From JBDSZL01 sp039925145 (GTDB lineage: Bacteria; Acidobacteriota; Vicinamibacteria; Vicinamibacterales; SCN-69-37), in NCBI GenBank assembly GCA_039925145.1, contig JBDSZL010000032.1:6314-70313 (forward strand): DNA of 64,000 bases, given 5' to 3'. The position numbers were made by a program, and so were the translations under genes. Shown here piece by piece: positions 50,123 through 58,981 of this stretch. Under the pieces are notes generated by a model. It saw only the letters and a list, made by a program, of their open reading frames with translations. It did not search any database and was not told where the DNA came from. Each line of letters starts with the position of its first letter. The first letter of the stretch is position 1.

Positions 50123-52114
50123 CTACTGCGACACGCGGATATTCTGCGTGGCAACCGCACTCTCAGCGATCGATACCCGCAGCGCCGCGCCCGCGAGGGT
50201 CTTGAGAAATTCCGGATCGTATTGCGCGCCGGGTTCGATGTCGGAAACCGCGGCGAGCAAGTAGTCGCCGGCGGGAACGGTCCGAAACGTGTACCGGCCC
50301 GACATGTCGGGCCGCGTCATCTGGATGCGCCGCGAGCCGGGTGTCCAGTAGCGGCTCTCGGCGGGCACGAGGAGAATCGAGTAGTCCGCGGCAGGCGATC
50401 CCGACGCGTCTGACAACGTGCCGGTCAGCCCACTCGGCTTGTCGGTCACGGTGATCACCACGCCCGTCACGTCGCGGTCGCCGGCTAACACGAGCGGCGC
50501 ATCGAGGATGTCTTCGCCATTGACGATCGCCGACCGCACCACGCCCCCGCCGGTGATGCGCAGCGTGTACCGGCCAGGTCCAACACCCGGGATGGCAAAG
50601 CGTCCTTCTGTGTCTACGACGGCCTCTGGCAGCGGCCCGTACTGCGGAAGTTGCACAGGACCAGGTGTGGTCAAGAGCGCTACCGTCATGCGGCGCGACG
50701 CGTCTGACCGCGACGCCATGTCGAGAGCCACCGTACCTGAAATCGAGCGGCCGGGCTGGAGGACGAGATCGACGGACGGCGACGATTGGCCGTCGACGAA
50801 CACGGAGGCCTTTGCCCACAGACGCTGCTCGCCGGTAAGAGGCGGCGGGGGGACATACGACCCATTCGTCGACGGAGACGGAACCGGGACCGTCTGCGCG
50901 AACACCGTGTACTGACCTGGCGCGACGTTACGCAGGAAGAACCGGCCCTCGAGGCCGACCTGCGCACCCAGGTAAGACTGCTCCGCCTCCGGGCTCTCGT
51001 TGACCATCGCGATCTGTACGCGCGTGCCTTCGGGAGCGCCAAAGGCGGTCCCCGTCACACTTCCGGCTCGGACCAGGACGACCCGGATGTCCACACCGCT
51101 ACGCTCCTCGCCCGCGCTCACTGCCACAGTCATGGCGGCGCCCGGGGAGATGGCGCTGGGGTAATAGGTCGGTGCGAAGCCCCCCTGCTCGACCGGTCGG
51201 CCATCGATCATCTGCACCGTCGACGCGGGAAGGGTCACAACAGACGGCGCGGCACTTCCCGGCCGCTGCGACGCGCGCGCCGCGGCCAGCGCCCGCTGAA
51301 AGGCCGCCGCGTCTGTCGCAACGCGATCGGCAAGCATCATGTCATTGGCCTGCGGCGTCGTCGCGACGATGTAATCGCCGGGAGTCAGCCCGAAGGCGCG
51401 ATACACGCCGCGATCGTCGGTGGACGAACCGCCAGTCTGCTGAAGGCGACGCATTCCGGCGTTGGACACGTATCGAAGCAGGCGAACCTGTGCGTTGACA
51501 GCCGGCGCGCCATCTTCGCCGTAGACAGTGCCGGTGATCACTCCACCACGTTGCATCGGCAGCGTGATACTGACGCGCTGCCCCTCAGCCATCCGAATGA
51601 ATGCGGGCTGCCGTCCTGGCCCCTTCTGGCCGTACGCCAGGGGCAGGTACTGGCTCAGGATCGCGTTCACTGTGAACTGCCCGGACGGCATGGCCTCGAA
51701 GAGAAATTGTCCCTGCTCGTCAGTGATCGTGTTCCGGGTTAGACCAGGACCGGATGAGGCCGATTGAGCGATCGCGCCAAGGGTAACCGTGGACCCGCCC
51801 GCGATGCCTCCGACAACATTGCGCGCGCCCGCCGGTGCCGCACCGGCTGGCGCCGATCCGCCGCTGGCGGTGCCAGAGACCGTCACTCGCGCCCCTCGGA
51901 TCGGCCGTCCCGTATCCGCCGCGACAACCGTTCCGCCCAGGCTCCCGGTCCCGATGGGCACCGCCTGCGTTCGTGCCAGCGTTGCGTCTCGCGAAGGGGG
52001 CGGAGGGGGTGGGGGTGGCGGCGGCATGATCTGGCTCACCACCCCGTCGCGCTGCGCGAGCAGAGGAACGGCCACAAGGAGACAAGTCATCAGCACACAG
52101 GCGCGCACCATCAT
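50123..52114 (-). CDS. Exported carboxypeptidase-regulatory-like protein
   Basis: A 663-residue secreted protein. The signal peptide (MMVRACVLMTCLLVAVPLLA) is followed by a run of ten prolines, then repeated CarboxypepD_reg-like beta domains: GGTVVAADTGRPIRGARVTV, GTVYGEDGAPAVNAQVRLLR, STDDRGVYRAFGLTPGDYIV and SGRYTFRTVPAGDYLLAAVS. The last domain matches that of the protein at 7019 (SRYWTPGSRRI and DIEPGAQYDPEFL against KRYWLPQSRRI and DVEPGEWYDPAFL). GAGGAGG lies 4 bases before the first ATG and 7 before the second. It is the third gene of the beta-propeller cluster. Confidence 0.82.
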   Translation of the reverse strand: MMVRACVLMTCLLVAVPLLAQRDGVVSQIMPPPPPPPPPPSRDATLARTQAVPIGTGSLGGTVVAADTGRPIRGARVTVSGTASGGSAPAGAAPAGARNVVGGIAGGSTVTLGAIAQSASSGPGLTRNTITDEQGQFLFEAMPSGQFTVNAILSQYLPLAYGQKGPGRQPAFIRMAEGQRVSITLPMQRGGVITGTVYGEDGAPAVNAQVRLLRYVSNAGMRRLQQTGGSSTDDRGVYRAFGLTPGDYIVATTPQANDMMLADRVATDAAAFQRALAAARASQRPGSAAPSVVTLPASTVQMIDGRPVEQGGFAPTYYPSAISPGAAMTVAVSAGEERSGVDIRVVLVRAGSVTGTAFGAPEGTRVQIAMVNESPEAEQSYLGAQVGLEGRFFLRNVAPGQYTVFAQTVPVPSPSTNGSYVPPPPLTGEQRLWAKASVFVDGQSSPSVDLVLQPGRSISGTVALDMASRSDASRRMTVALLTTPGPVQLPQYGPLPEAVVDTEGRFAIPGVGPGRYTLRITGGGVVRSAIVNGEDILDAPLVLAGDRDVTGVVITVTDKPSGLTGTLSDASGSPAADYSILLVPAESRYWTPGSRRIQMTRPDMSGRYTFRTVPAGDYLLAAVSDIEPGAQYDPEFLKTLAGAALRVSIAESAVATQNIRVSQ

Positions 52115-52140
52115 CCGGCCTCCTCTTCGACGTGCGGGCG

Positions 52141-53253
52141 CTACCTTCCCGGGTGCAGCGTCAGCTTCTGGACTCGCCAATTGAGCAACTCGCCCACGAA
52201 CAACTGGTTCTCAACCCTGCAATCGATCGCGTTGACCGTGCCGAACTCTTTGAGGCTCTTGCCTGCGCGGCCGAATTTTCCGACGATCCGGCCATCGAGC
52301 TCGAGTTTGTAGATTTCGCCGTTGTCCATCGTTTCAGGATCGTTGGAGTTCGAGCTGTAGAGGTATCGGTGCGATCCGTTTGTCATGCAGATCGCCGACG
52401 GCGTTCCAATTCCGCCGATCTGCGCCTTGACGTTTCCGTCGCCGTCGAACACCTGGATGCGCTTGTTTCCGCTGTCGGCGACGTACACGTTCCCGGATCC
52501 GTCGACGGCGATTCCGCGCAGCGCGCTGAACTGGCCGGGGCCGCTGCCGCGCGATCCCCACGTGCGGATAAAGCGACCATCCCTATCGAACTTCGCAACA
52601 CGCGCGTTGCCCGTTCCATCGCCCGCACCGTCGGCCACGTAGATGTTGCCAGCACGATCCCACGCGACGTCCGCGGTTCGCGTGAAGCTGTCACCCGGAA
52701 TGCCCGCGCCTGCCTGGGCGGCAGCCCCGCCTGTGCGGCCCGCAGCCGGCGGCGTCGCCGCCGCACCCCCACCAGCCGGACCGGTTCCACGGCCCAACGT
52801 AACGGCGGCAACGGGAATGCTCTCCGGCTTCCGGCTGAACACCATCAGCACTCCCCCTTGCGGATCGAACTTGATAACTTGAGTCGATCCCTGATCCACC
52901 GCCCAGATGTTGTCTTGCGGGTCGACGCGCACCGCCTGCGCGAAGTTGAAGCCGTAGATCCCCTGCCCGATTTCCTTGACGAAGCGGCCTGTCGCGTCGA
53001 ACTCGAATAGTCTCGAACCGCCTTTATAGAAGGTGCGCGAGGCACCCACGGCCGCGTGTGCGGGCCCCGTCCTCGTAAAGACGAACAGATGTCCATGCGA
53101 GTTTGTCGCGACACCGGCAGCCTCACCCAGATAGACACCATCCGGGAGCTTTAGGATGTCCGCAGCATCGAATGGGATCTCTGCGACCGGGTTTTGTGCA
53201 GTCATTCCGGTCGTCAGCGCCAGCGCGACAATGACAGAGAGCAGGCGCCTCAT
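52141..53253 (-). CDS. Six-bladed beta-propeller (NHL repeat) protein with low-complexity insert
   Basis: A 370-residue exported protein. The signal peptide is MRRLLSVIVALALTTGMTAQ. NHL blades read HLFVFTRT, QAVRVDPQDNIWAVDQGSTQ, DVAWDRAGNIYVADGAGDG, GIAVDGSGNVYVADSGNKRI and AIDCRVENQLFVGELLNWRV. Between blades two and three lies a Gly/Ala/Pro-rich insert of about 40 residues that its neighbour lacks. The ATG overlaps the stop of the upstream paralogue (ATGA), and the Shine-Dalgarno GAGGAG is inside that gene. The ligand is unknown. Confidence 0.85.
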   Translation of the reverse strand: MRRLLSVIVALALTTGMTAQNPVAEIPFDAADILKLPDGVYLGEAAGVATNSHGHLFVFTRTGPAHAAVGASRTFYKGGSRLFEFDATGRFVKEIGQGIYGFNFAQAVRVDPQDNIWAVDQGSTQVIKFDPQGGVLMVFSRKPESIPVAAVTLGRGTGPAGGGAAATPPAAGRTGGAAAQAGAGIPGDSFTRTADVAWDRAGNIYVADGAGDGTGNARVAKFDRDGRFIRTWGSRGSGPGQFSALRGIAVDGSGNVYVADSGNKRIQVFDGDGNVKAQIGGIGTPSAICMTNGSHRYLYSSNSNDPETMDNGEIYKLELDGRIVGKFGRAGKSLKEFGTVNAIDCRVENQLFVGELLNWRVQKLTLHPGR

Positions 53254-54308
53254 CGTTGCTCCTCTCGCGCGGGACGGCTCGTGGCGGACGGGCGCAGCAG
53301 AATCTTCTGCACCCGCCACGCCGTGATCTCCGACACAATCAGCTCGTCTGGGTTGCGGCAGTCGATCCCGTGGACGGTGCTGAACTGGCCCAGCTTCTTG
53401 CCAGCCGCGCCGAAGCGCCCGAGAATCGTGCCGTCGAGCTCCATCTTGTAAATCTCACCCGTGACTGCCGCAGTGCGTGAGTCGCCATTGTCCGGGACCG
53501 AGTTCGACACATACAGATACTGATGCGGGCCCGGCGATATGCAAACGGTCCACGGGTTACCGACGGTGTCGTAGATCCTCTTGAAGTTCAGGTCCTTGTC
53601 CCACACCTGCACTCGCGCGTTACCGCGATCGCCGATGTAAAGATTGCCCTGCGCATCGGCAGCAAGCGTGTGTGGCAAGTTGAGCTGGCCCGGCTCGGTT
53701 CCGCGCGTGCCCGCTGACTTCAGAAAACGACCGTTCCTGTCGTACTTCACGATTCGCGAGTCGCTGTAGCCGTCGGAGACGAAGATGTCTCCTTCGGCAT
53801 CCCAGGCAACATCCGTCGGACGGCTGAACGAGTACGGCCGGTTGACACCGGAGTAGGCACCGCTCCCGCTCATCGCAGACAACTGGTCCATTGCCTCGGG
53901 CCGCCGCCCGAGCGTCATCAGCACCCGTCCGGTCGGGCTGAACTTGATCACCATGTTCGTGCCTTCGTCGACCGTCCAGATGTTGTCCTGCGAGTCCACG
54001 CGCACGGCGTGGGCAAACGCGAACCCGTAGAGGCCCTGTCCAATCTCCCTGACGAACCGACCTGCCGCGTCGAACTCGAAGAGCCGCGTCTCACGGCTGC
54101 GCGTGTACACGAACACGTGGCCCTTCGAGTTGGTGGCGACTCCAATGCCTTCCCCCAGATAGACGTCCGGGGGCATGTGAAGAAACGCCGGCACCGACCG
54201 GAACGGAATCTCCGGAACGTGCTCGGCCTTGGCTTTGGTTTGCGCCAGAAGATTGGTGCCCGCGAGCATCGCAAGCACGAGGATGCCAACGGAACAACAG
54301 CGTGTCAT
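53250..54308 (-). CDS. Six-bladed beta-propeller (NHL repeat) protein
   Basis: A 352-residue exported paralogue of the next gene. The signal peptide ends near TNLLAQ. Blades are VFVYTRSRETRLFEFDAAGR, AVRVDSQDNIWTVDEGTNMV, DVAWDAEGDIFVSDGYSDSR, TLAADAQGNLYIGDRGNARV and GIDCRNPDELIVSEITAWRV. The DVYLGEGIGVATNSKGHVFV block near residue 50 is shared with the neighbour. GGAG lies 6 bases before the ATG. It heads a three-gene string with translational coupling. Proteins of this type in acidobacteria are plentiful but without assigned function. Confidence 0.85.
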   Translation of the reverse strand: MTRCCSVGILVLAMLAGTNLLAQTKAKAEHVPEIPFRSVPAFLHMPPDVYLGEGIGVATNSKGHVFVYTRSRETRLFEFDAAGRFVREIGQGLYGFAFAHAVRVDSQDNIWTVDEGTNMVIKFSPTGRVLMTLGRRPEAMDQLSAMSGSGAYSGVNRPYSFSRPTDVAWDAEGDIFVSDGYSDSRIVKYDRNGRFLKSAGTRGTEPGQLNLPHTLAADAQGNLYIGDRGNARVQVWDKDLNFKRIYDTVGNPWTVCISPGPHQYLYVSNSVPDNGDSRTAAVTGEIYKMELDGTILGRFGAAGKKLGQFSTVHGIDCRNPDELIVSEITAWRVQKILLRPSATSRPAREEQR

Positions 54309-54355
54309 GAGGTGCTCCAGATGCGCGGGTGGACCGGTTGGCGCATCTTATCGCG

Positions 54356-54369
54356 GCCACGATCGTGGC
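54356..54369. promoter_or_regulatory. Perfect 14-bp palindrome before the beta-propeller operon
   Basis: GCCACGATCGTGGC is fully self-complementary and stands about 50 bp upstream of the ATG at 54308; its left half GCCACGAT recurs at about 54382. It may be an operator. No adjacent regulator gene is present. Confidence 0.35.
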
Positions 54370-54411
54370 GGGAGCCGCGGCAGCCACGATAGGGCGCTGT
54401 CTGGGTATCAA

Positions 54412-56424
54412 TCAGTCGGGTGCCGGCGCAAGCGCGAAGGTATCGGGCACCAGTTCGAGCGCCACGGCTTCTCCATCCGCGACGATGCGACCTCCGGCGG
54501 GCTGGGCGCGGTAGGTCAGCAGCACACGGTGGGCAGATTGCAGCCCGCATGTGATGCCCGTCGGCGGGTCTTTGCGGTACGAAATGAAGTCGACGGCGTT
54601 CAGCGCGGGTGTCGTGAAGCGCTGCGGGCGACCGTCCACCGACAGCCGCAGAACGAAGAGTCCTGGAGTGCAGTCGATCGCCTGGAACACCCCGAGCACC
54701 CGCGATTCCCCCGGCTTCATTTCTCGCAGCAACAACGTCAGCCGTGCACCCGCCTCGTCGACCATGATGCCCACGCTTCGGCCTGGCGTGAGCCGGCGGG
54801 CCACCGCGGCGGATGCGCCGGCCGGGGGCGGTGGCCCGACGGCCGGTTCCGACGCAACGGCCGTGCCGCGAGGCGGAACGGGCGGGGGTATCTCCGATGC
54901 TGCCAGTCTGAGGCGCTCGTTGCGGGCGGCGATCGCCTGACGCAGCGTCGCCGCACGCCCGAGAAGATCGCGCGCGCTTTCTTTGACCTCCGGCCGGCTC
55001 GCCGTGGCCATGAGCGGTCCGATTACTTGAGTTGCGCGATCGAACTGTTCCTGGGCGATCAGGGCCTGCGCCAGGGTCAGCTTGTAGTGCTCGCGAGACG
55101 GCGCCAGTCTGGACGCTTCTTCCAGCAACGTCTGCGCTGCCGCGTTGTTGGTTCCCGTCTCCATCTCCACGAGAGCGAGTGCTACCAGCGTGCTTGCTGA
55201 CACTGGCGTGAGCGTGACGGCTTTGGCCAGGACCGCACGCGCACGTGCCAGCGTGTCGGTGTGTGCCGCGCGATCGCCGCGCAGTTGGCGCACGCGATCG
55301 CCGAGAGCCGCACCGAGCAGACCCTGAATCCACGCATCGTCGGGAGCCATTGCCGCGGCGCGTTCGAGAAGCGCGAGCCCCGTCTCGTGGCGGGCACTCA
55401 GTTCGAGGGACCCGAGCGCACTCAGCGCCCGCGCGCCTCCGGCGTTGCCTGCGATGAGGCGCTCCAGTTGAGCCTTGGCCTCGTCTCCCCGGCCCATGCG
55501 CATGAGGAGCTCGGCCAGGTATGCCTGCGCGTCGGTTTCTGGAATGACCACTCCGGGCTGGACGTCACCGTTGCCGGTCTTGGCGTCGAAGGTGAACTGC
55601 GTCGCCGGAAAGGTGAAGCGCCCGAGATAGGCCCGCAGCTCGTCCTCGAGCGCGGGAACGGTGGTGTTGAAGGCGGCGGTGAAGGCCGCGGCAGGATCGG
55701 CGCCGGAGCGGATCTGGTTGAGATAGGCGGACAACTGACCCGGACGAGCCTGGTTGTTGCGCAGGTAGTGGACGAGCGCCCACGATTCGGCGTAGAAGAT
55801 CCCGCGGCGGTCGCCTTCGTTGTAGACGGGAGACGAGTGCTGCACCGCCATCAGTTCTCGCAGCGGCATGAACTTCTCTCGGAGCGCCTCTATTTTCTGG
55901 GCAGACGGTGCACCGAGAATCGCAATCCTTCCGCCGTCACGTTCCTCAAATGTCTCGTAGAACCCGGCCAAGCCCTCGTTCAACCAGACGGGGACAGTTC
56001 CCACCAGGTTGTTGACCATGAAATGGGTGTACTCGTGAAAGACGATTGTGTAGCTGTCATCCGCCTCGTTCGGGACGAGGGCGATGTAGTTGGCGTCCTC
56101 ACCACTGTTAAAGAAGCCACCCACCGCGATCGGCTTCCCGCGGAACAGCGGTTTGTAGGGCGTGAACGAGCGGTCGTTAGCAAACACGAAGACGATAGTG
56201 GGGACAGGGGATCGCGCGGCTAGCTCACCGAAGGCTCGCGTCAGCGTCTCGCGGAACTGTTCGAGCTTCTGGGCCACCTGCCGGATGTCGCGCTCAGCCG
56301 CATCCCCGATGAAGAGGAAATTGGCCGATCGGACCTGCGTCCAGCGCCCAGCACTGGCGTCGACAGGCACTCGGAGGCAGGCGGCTATGAGCACCACAGC
56401 AACGGCGCGAAGGAGACGAGTCAT
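54412..56424 (-). CDS. DUF1570 (peptidase MA-like) protein with tetratricopeptide-like repeats
   Basis: A 670-residue exported protein. After a signal peptide (RLLRAVAVVLIAACLRVP), residues 28-240 form a gluzincin-type zinc peptidase: HEYTH at 130-134 and NEGLAGFYE with Glu150. Residues 290-500 hold helical repeats (AEAYLAELLMRMGRGDEAKA-like blocks, ARALSALGSLELSARHETGL, LTLAQALIAQEQFDRATQVI). A C-terminal beta domain of about 120 residues ends the chain. Its target is unknown. The gene precedes the beta-propeller string, 100 bp apart, on the same strand. Confidence 0.82.
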   Translation of the reverse strand: MTRLLRAVAVVLIAACLRVPVDASAGRWTQVRSANFLFIGDAAERDIRQVAQKLEQFRETLTRAFGELAARSPVPTIVFVFANDRSFTPYKPLFRGKPIAVGGFFNSGEDANYIALVPNEADDSYTIVFHEYTHFMVNNLVGTVPVWLNEGLAGFYETFEERDGGRIAILGAPSAQKIEALREKFMPLRELMAVQHSSPVYNEGDRRGIFYAESWALVHYLRNNQARPGQLSAYLNQIRSGADPAAAFTAAFNTTVPALEDELRAYLGRFTFPATQFTFDAKTGNGDVQPGVVIPETDAQAYLAELLMRMGRGDEAKAQLERLIAGNAGGARALSALGSLELSARHETGLALLERAAAMAPDDAWIQGLLGAALGDRVRQLRGDRAAHTDTLARARAVLAKAVTLTPVSASTLVALALVEMETGTNNAAAQTLLEEASRLAPSREHYKLTLAQALIAQEQFDRATQVIGPLMATASRPEVKESARDLLGRAATLRQAIAARNERLRLAASEIPPPVPPRGTAVASEPAVGPPPPAGASAAVARRLTPGRSVGIMVDEAGARLTLLLREMKPGESRVLGVFQAIDCTPGLFVLRLSVDGRPQRFTTPALNAVDFISYRKDPPTGITCGLQSAHRVLLTYRAQPAGGRIVADGEAVALELVPDTFALAPAPD

Positions 56425-57004
56425 GGGAAGTCGGCGCGCAGTCTAACACGGCAGGGCGGCCTCCGGCGTTGACCCGCCCGCGTGTCCTGATGCCCAGGTA
56501 AGTACCCTTGATTTTTATGTTTATGAGACGACGTGCGCGGCAGCGAGCACAAAGAAGAGTAGGCCACTCGAAAGCGCGCCAGTAAGGCCGCACATGACGA
56601 ATACGCGAGGCTTGATATGGCCGGGCAGGCTGGCCGCCAACGCGCCACCGTCCGTGCAGCAGATAGACGACAGACGACTGTAGATTGTCAACAGTAGCGC
56701 GCGGTGCTTTGACCCCAGATGGGACTGCCATGCTGGCTGGTCAGCACGTCCTCCGAAATTCGCAGACATACTCTGGACAGCGCTGGAGTCCGTCGCCGGC
56801 CACGCCCTGTCATGCGCTCCGCGGCAGTCCAGCTCTCGACGGCGTCATCGAGGGCGCCCTACTCGTCTGGACCACTCGATTCGGAAAATGAACGGGAACG
56901 ATACCCAGGCGCGTACAGGCGGATTCTCGCCAAAGGACTACGACGACTTCGTAGCGACGGTGGATACCTTTGCGGAGTGCGGGGCGCGGGTCGACGGGCC
57001 GTAC
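56425..57004. other. Interval with no firm gene
   Basis: About 580 bp separate the DUF1570 gene from the small membrane gene at 57005. A leftward frame ending at 56521 encodes a hydrophobic end (VFVMCGLTGALSSGLLFFVL), possibly the tail of a lost membrane protein. A rightward 40-residue frame at 56888 is listed separately. No RNA gene or mobile-element end is recognisable. Confidence 0.5.
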
Positions 57005-57010
57005 TTATGA
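56888..57010 (+). CDS. Possible 40-residue ORF or gene fragment
   Basis: The ATG at 56888 reads MNGNDTQARTGGFSPKDYDD and then FVATVDTFAECGARVDGPYL before a TGA. The composition looks coding, with a GFSPKDYDDFVATVDTF stretch, but no Shine-Dalgarno or known family is evident. It overlaps the stop of the convergent membrane gene by 6 bp. It may be the end of a decayed gene. Confidence 0.25.
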   Translation: MNGNDTQARTGGFSPKDYDDFVATVDTFAECGARVDGPYL

Positions 57011-57358
57011 GCTTTTCATGACTTTCGCCGTCTGAGGCGACACCACGAAGTGGGTTGAGTCGGGCGGGAGCGCGTTCAATCGTTCGGAAAGTCTCCAATC
57101 GCAGCGCAACTCGGCGAACCACGCCCACGCCGGCGTGACTGCGCACAGACCAACACTGACCCACGAGCCCGCTGCTGAAAGCCAGTGAAGGCCGAAGCCG
57201 ATGATGCTGAGCGCCGCGGCGAGGAGTCCGAAGCGCATCACGAACAAGCGCCGGTACATGCGCGCTCGCTCAAGCGCGACGTACTCCGACAGGATGCCGC
57301 TCAGCTGTTCACCACCCACGTCCGACCCATGGAAGGACGTAAACGCGTGACTACGCAT
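57005..57358 (-). CDS. Small membrane protein next to the Kdp-like kinase
   Basis: A 117-residue protein with two central transmembrane helices (FGLLAAALSIIGFGLHWLSA and AAGSWVSVGLCAVTPAWAWF). A soluble N-terminus (GGEQLSGILSEYVALERARM) and a C-terminal tail (SERLNALPPDSTHFVVSPQT) flank them. I do not recognise a family. GAGG lies 5 bases before the ATG at 57358; the longer open frame is antisense to the kinase. It is divergent from the kinase gene and shares its upstream region, with the RTAAA array, so the two may be co-regulated. Confidence 0.65.
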   Translation of the reverse strand: MRSHAFTSFHGSDVGGEQLSGILSEYVALERARMYRRLFVMRFGLLAAALSIIGFGLHWLSAAGSWVSVGLCAVTPAWAWFAELRCDWRLSERLNALPPDSTHFVVSPQTAKVMKSS

Positions 57359-57386
57359 TGCAGCCTCGAGGCTAGCGCGCGTGGTG

Positions 57387-57419
57387 GTAAGAAAGGCGTA
57401 AAGAGTCCATAAAGAGAGT
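57387..57419. promoter_or_regulatory. Three 11-bp phased RTAAR units, candidate KdpE-type operator
   Basis: Units begin at 57387, 57398 and 57409 and start GTAAGAA, GTAAAGA and ATAAAGA. Read on the minus strand this gives CTTTAT and CTTTAC cores exactly 11 bases apart, the layout I recall for the E. coli KdpE site (TTTATA and TTTACA one helical turn apart). It stands 52-84 bp upstream of the kinase GTG. Confidence 0.6.
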
Positions 57420-57470
57420 GTTTGCTCCGCGTACCTGGCGCGCCGGAAATGCCACAATGCACGGCACAGC

Positions 57471-58979
57471 GTGACCCTTCGAACGAATCGCCGCGACCTC
57501 GTTGCTCTTGCCGGCGGTCTTCTGGCCACCACGGCCGTCGTGGCGATCTTCCGTGCTATTCCGGGCATCGTGCCCACAACCGTCGCCCTCGCCCTGCTGC
57601 TCGTCGTGTTGCTCACGGCGACGTTCGCGCGGTTTTGGACCGCGTCCGTTGTGGCTCTCGTCGCCACCGCCGAGTTCAACTTCTTCTTCTTCCCCCCGAT
57701 CGGGACGTTCACCATCGCCGACCCGCAAAACTGGATTGCGGTAGTCGCATTTCTCACCGCTGCGGTGATTGCAAGCAACTTGTCCACGGCAGCCCAGGCG
57801 CGAACGCGGGAAGCCATCGCCCGGCGTAACGAGGTGACACGCCTGTTCGACCTGACCCGCGATGTGCTCCTGACAACCGAGGCGGCAGGCGCCATCGATG
57901 CCCTGGCGCGACATGTCGCGCGGCGATTCGAGCTGTCTCGCGTCGCAATCTGTCTCCCCGCTGATCGCGGATGGCGAGTCCATCAGGGCGGCGGCGAGGA
58001 GATACACGTCGACACCGACGTCCTCGACGGTGCCCTGGCCACAGCACGAGGCGTCCTCGAATTCGACGCGCGGCAGCGTGCCTACGGTGGTCACGTCCGG
58101 ATCGGTAATGGCGGTGACGCTAGGCTGGTTCCCTTACGCCACGGGCCGAAGACCGTCGGCCTTCTTGCGGTCGATGCGCCAGGCGTGGACGTGGGAGCAC
58201 TCGATGCGGTTGCCGGTGTCGTCGCTATCGCCATTGAGCGGACGCAATTCCTCATGGAACGCGAGGCGGCCGAACTCGTTCGACAACGAGCGGAGTTGGC
58301 GGCGATGTTACTGGCATCGCTCAGTCATGACCTAAAGACGCCGCTGACAGCCATCCGCGTCGCCGTCGAGAATCTGCGCGACGATCTGAGCTCTGACGAA
58401 CGAGGCGCGCAGGCTGGCGCAGCCGCAACCGAGCTCGAACGACTGACTCGATTATTTGAGGACATTCTGGACATGGCGCGCATCGACGCAGAGGCCGTTC
58501 CCCTCGAACCTGAGTGGGTTACACCGTCTGACGTCGTCGATGCCGCGTTGGCCCAGGTGCGACACACAATCGACGGTCACGCGCTGACTGTGGACGCGGA
58601 CAGCGAAACCGTCGTGGAACTCGATCCGCGAGTGGCATCCCTTGCTCTCTCGCACTTGCTCGAGAATGCGGCGCTGTATTCACCTCGGGATCAGTCGATC
58701 TGCGTCCACGCGGACGCTGACGAAGAAGGCCTGCATGTCACCGTGACCGATCACGGAGGCGGTGTCGATCCGAATGAGCTCGAACGACTCTTCGAACGAT
58801 TCTTTCGAGGACGGACGGCGCGGCAGCTCACACCGGGAACGGGAATGGGCCTCGCGATCACGCGCGGCCTACTCGATGCTGTTGGGGGTCGCGTCTGGGC
58901 TGAGAATGCGCCGCCCGCCGGTGCGCGCTTTACGATTGTGATCCCGGGCCGCACGCGGCCGTTAGCACTCACTCAATAG
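57471..58979 (+). CDS. KdpD-like sensor histidine kinase without the N-terminal KdpD and USP domains
   Basis: A 502-residue inner-membrane kinase. Residues 10-110 are a DUF4118 membrane domain as in KdpD (ATAEFNFFFFPPIGTFTI, then PQNWIAVVAFLTAAVIASNL). Residues 125-265 are a GAF-like sensor, 275-345 the HisKA domain with His286 in LASLSHDLKTPLTAIR, and 390-495 the ATPase (LLENAALYSPRDQ, VTDHGGGVDP, GTGMGLAITRGLL). KdpD of E. coli carries about 390 more residues with a KdpD ATP-binding and a USP domain in front; both are absent. The USP part is encoded separately at 61894. The start is GTG. Confidence 0.9.
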   Translation: MTLRTNRRDLVALAGGLLATTAVVAIFRAIPGIVPTTVALALLLVVLLTATFARFWTASVVALVATAEFNFFFFPPIGTFTIADPQNWIAVVAFLTAAVIASNLSTAAQARTREAIARRNEVTRLFDLTRDVLLTTEAAGAIDALARHVARRFELSRVAICLPADRGWRVHQGGGEEIHVDTDVLDGALATARGVLEFDARQRAYGGHVRIGNGGDARLVPLRHGPKTVGLLAVDAPGVDVGALDAVAGVVAIAIERTQFLMEREAAELVRQRAELAAMLLASLSHDLKTPLTAIRVAVENLRDDLSSDERGAQAGAAATELERLTRLFEDILDMARIDAEAVPLEPEWVTPSDVVDAALAQVRHTIDGHALTVDADSETVVELDPRVASLALSHLLENAALYSPRDQSICVHADADEEGLHVTVTDHGGGVDPNELERLFERFFRGRTARQLTPGTGMGLAITRGLLDAVGGRVWAENAPPAGARFTIVIPGRTRPLALTQ

Positions 58980-58981
58980 CG

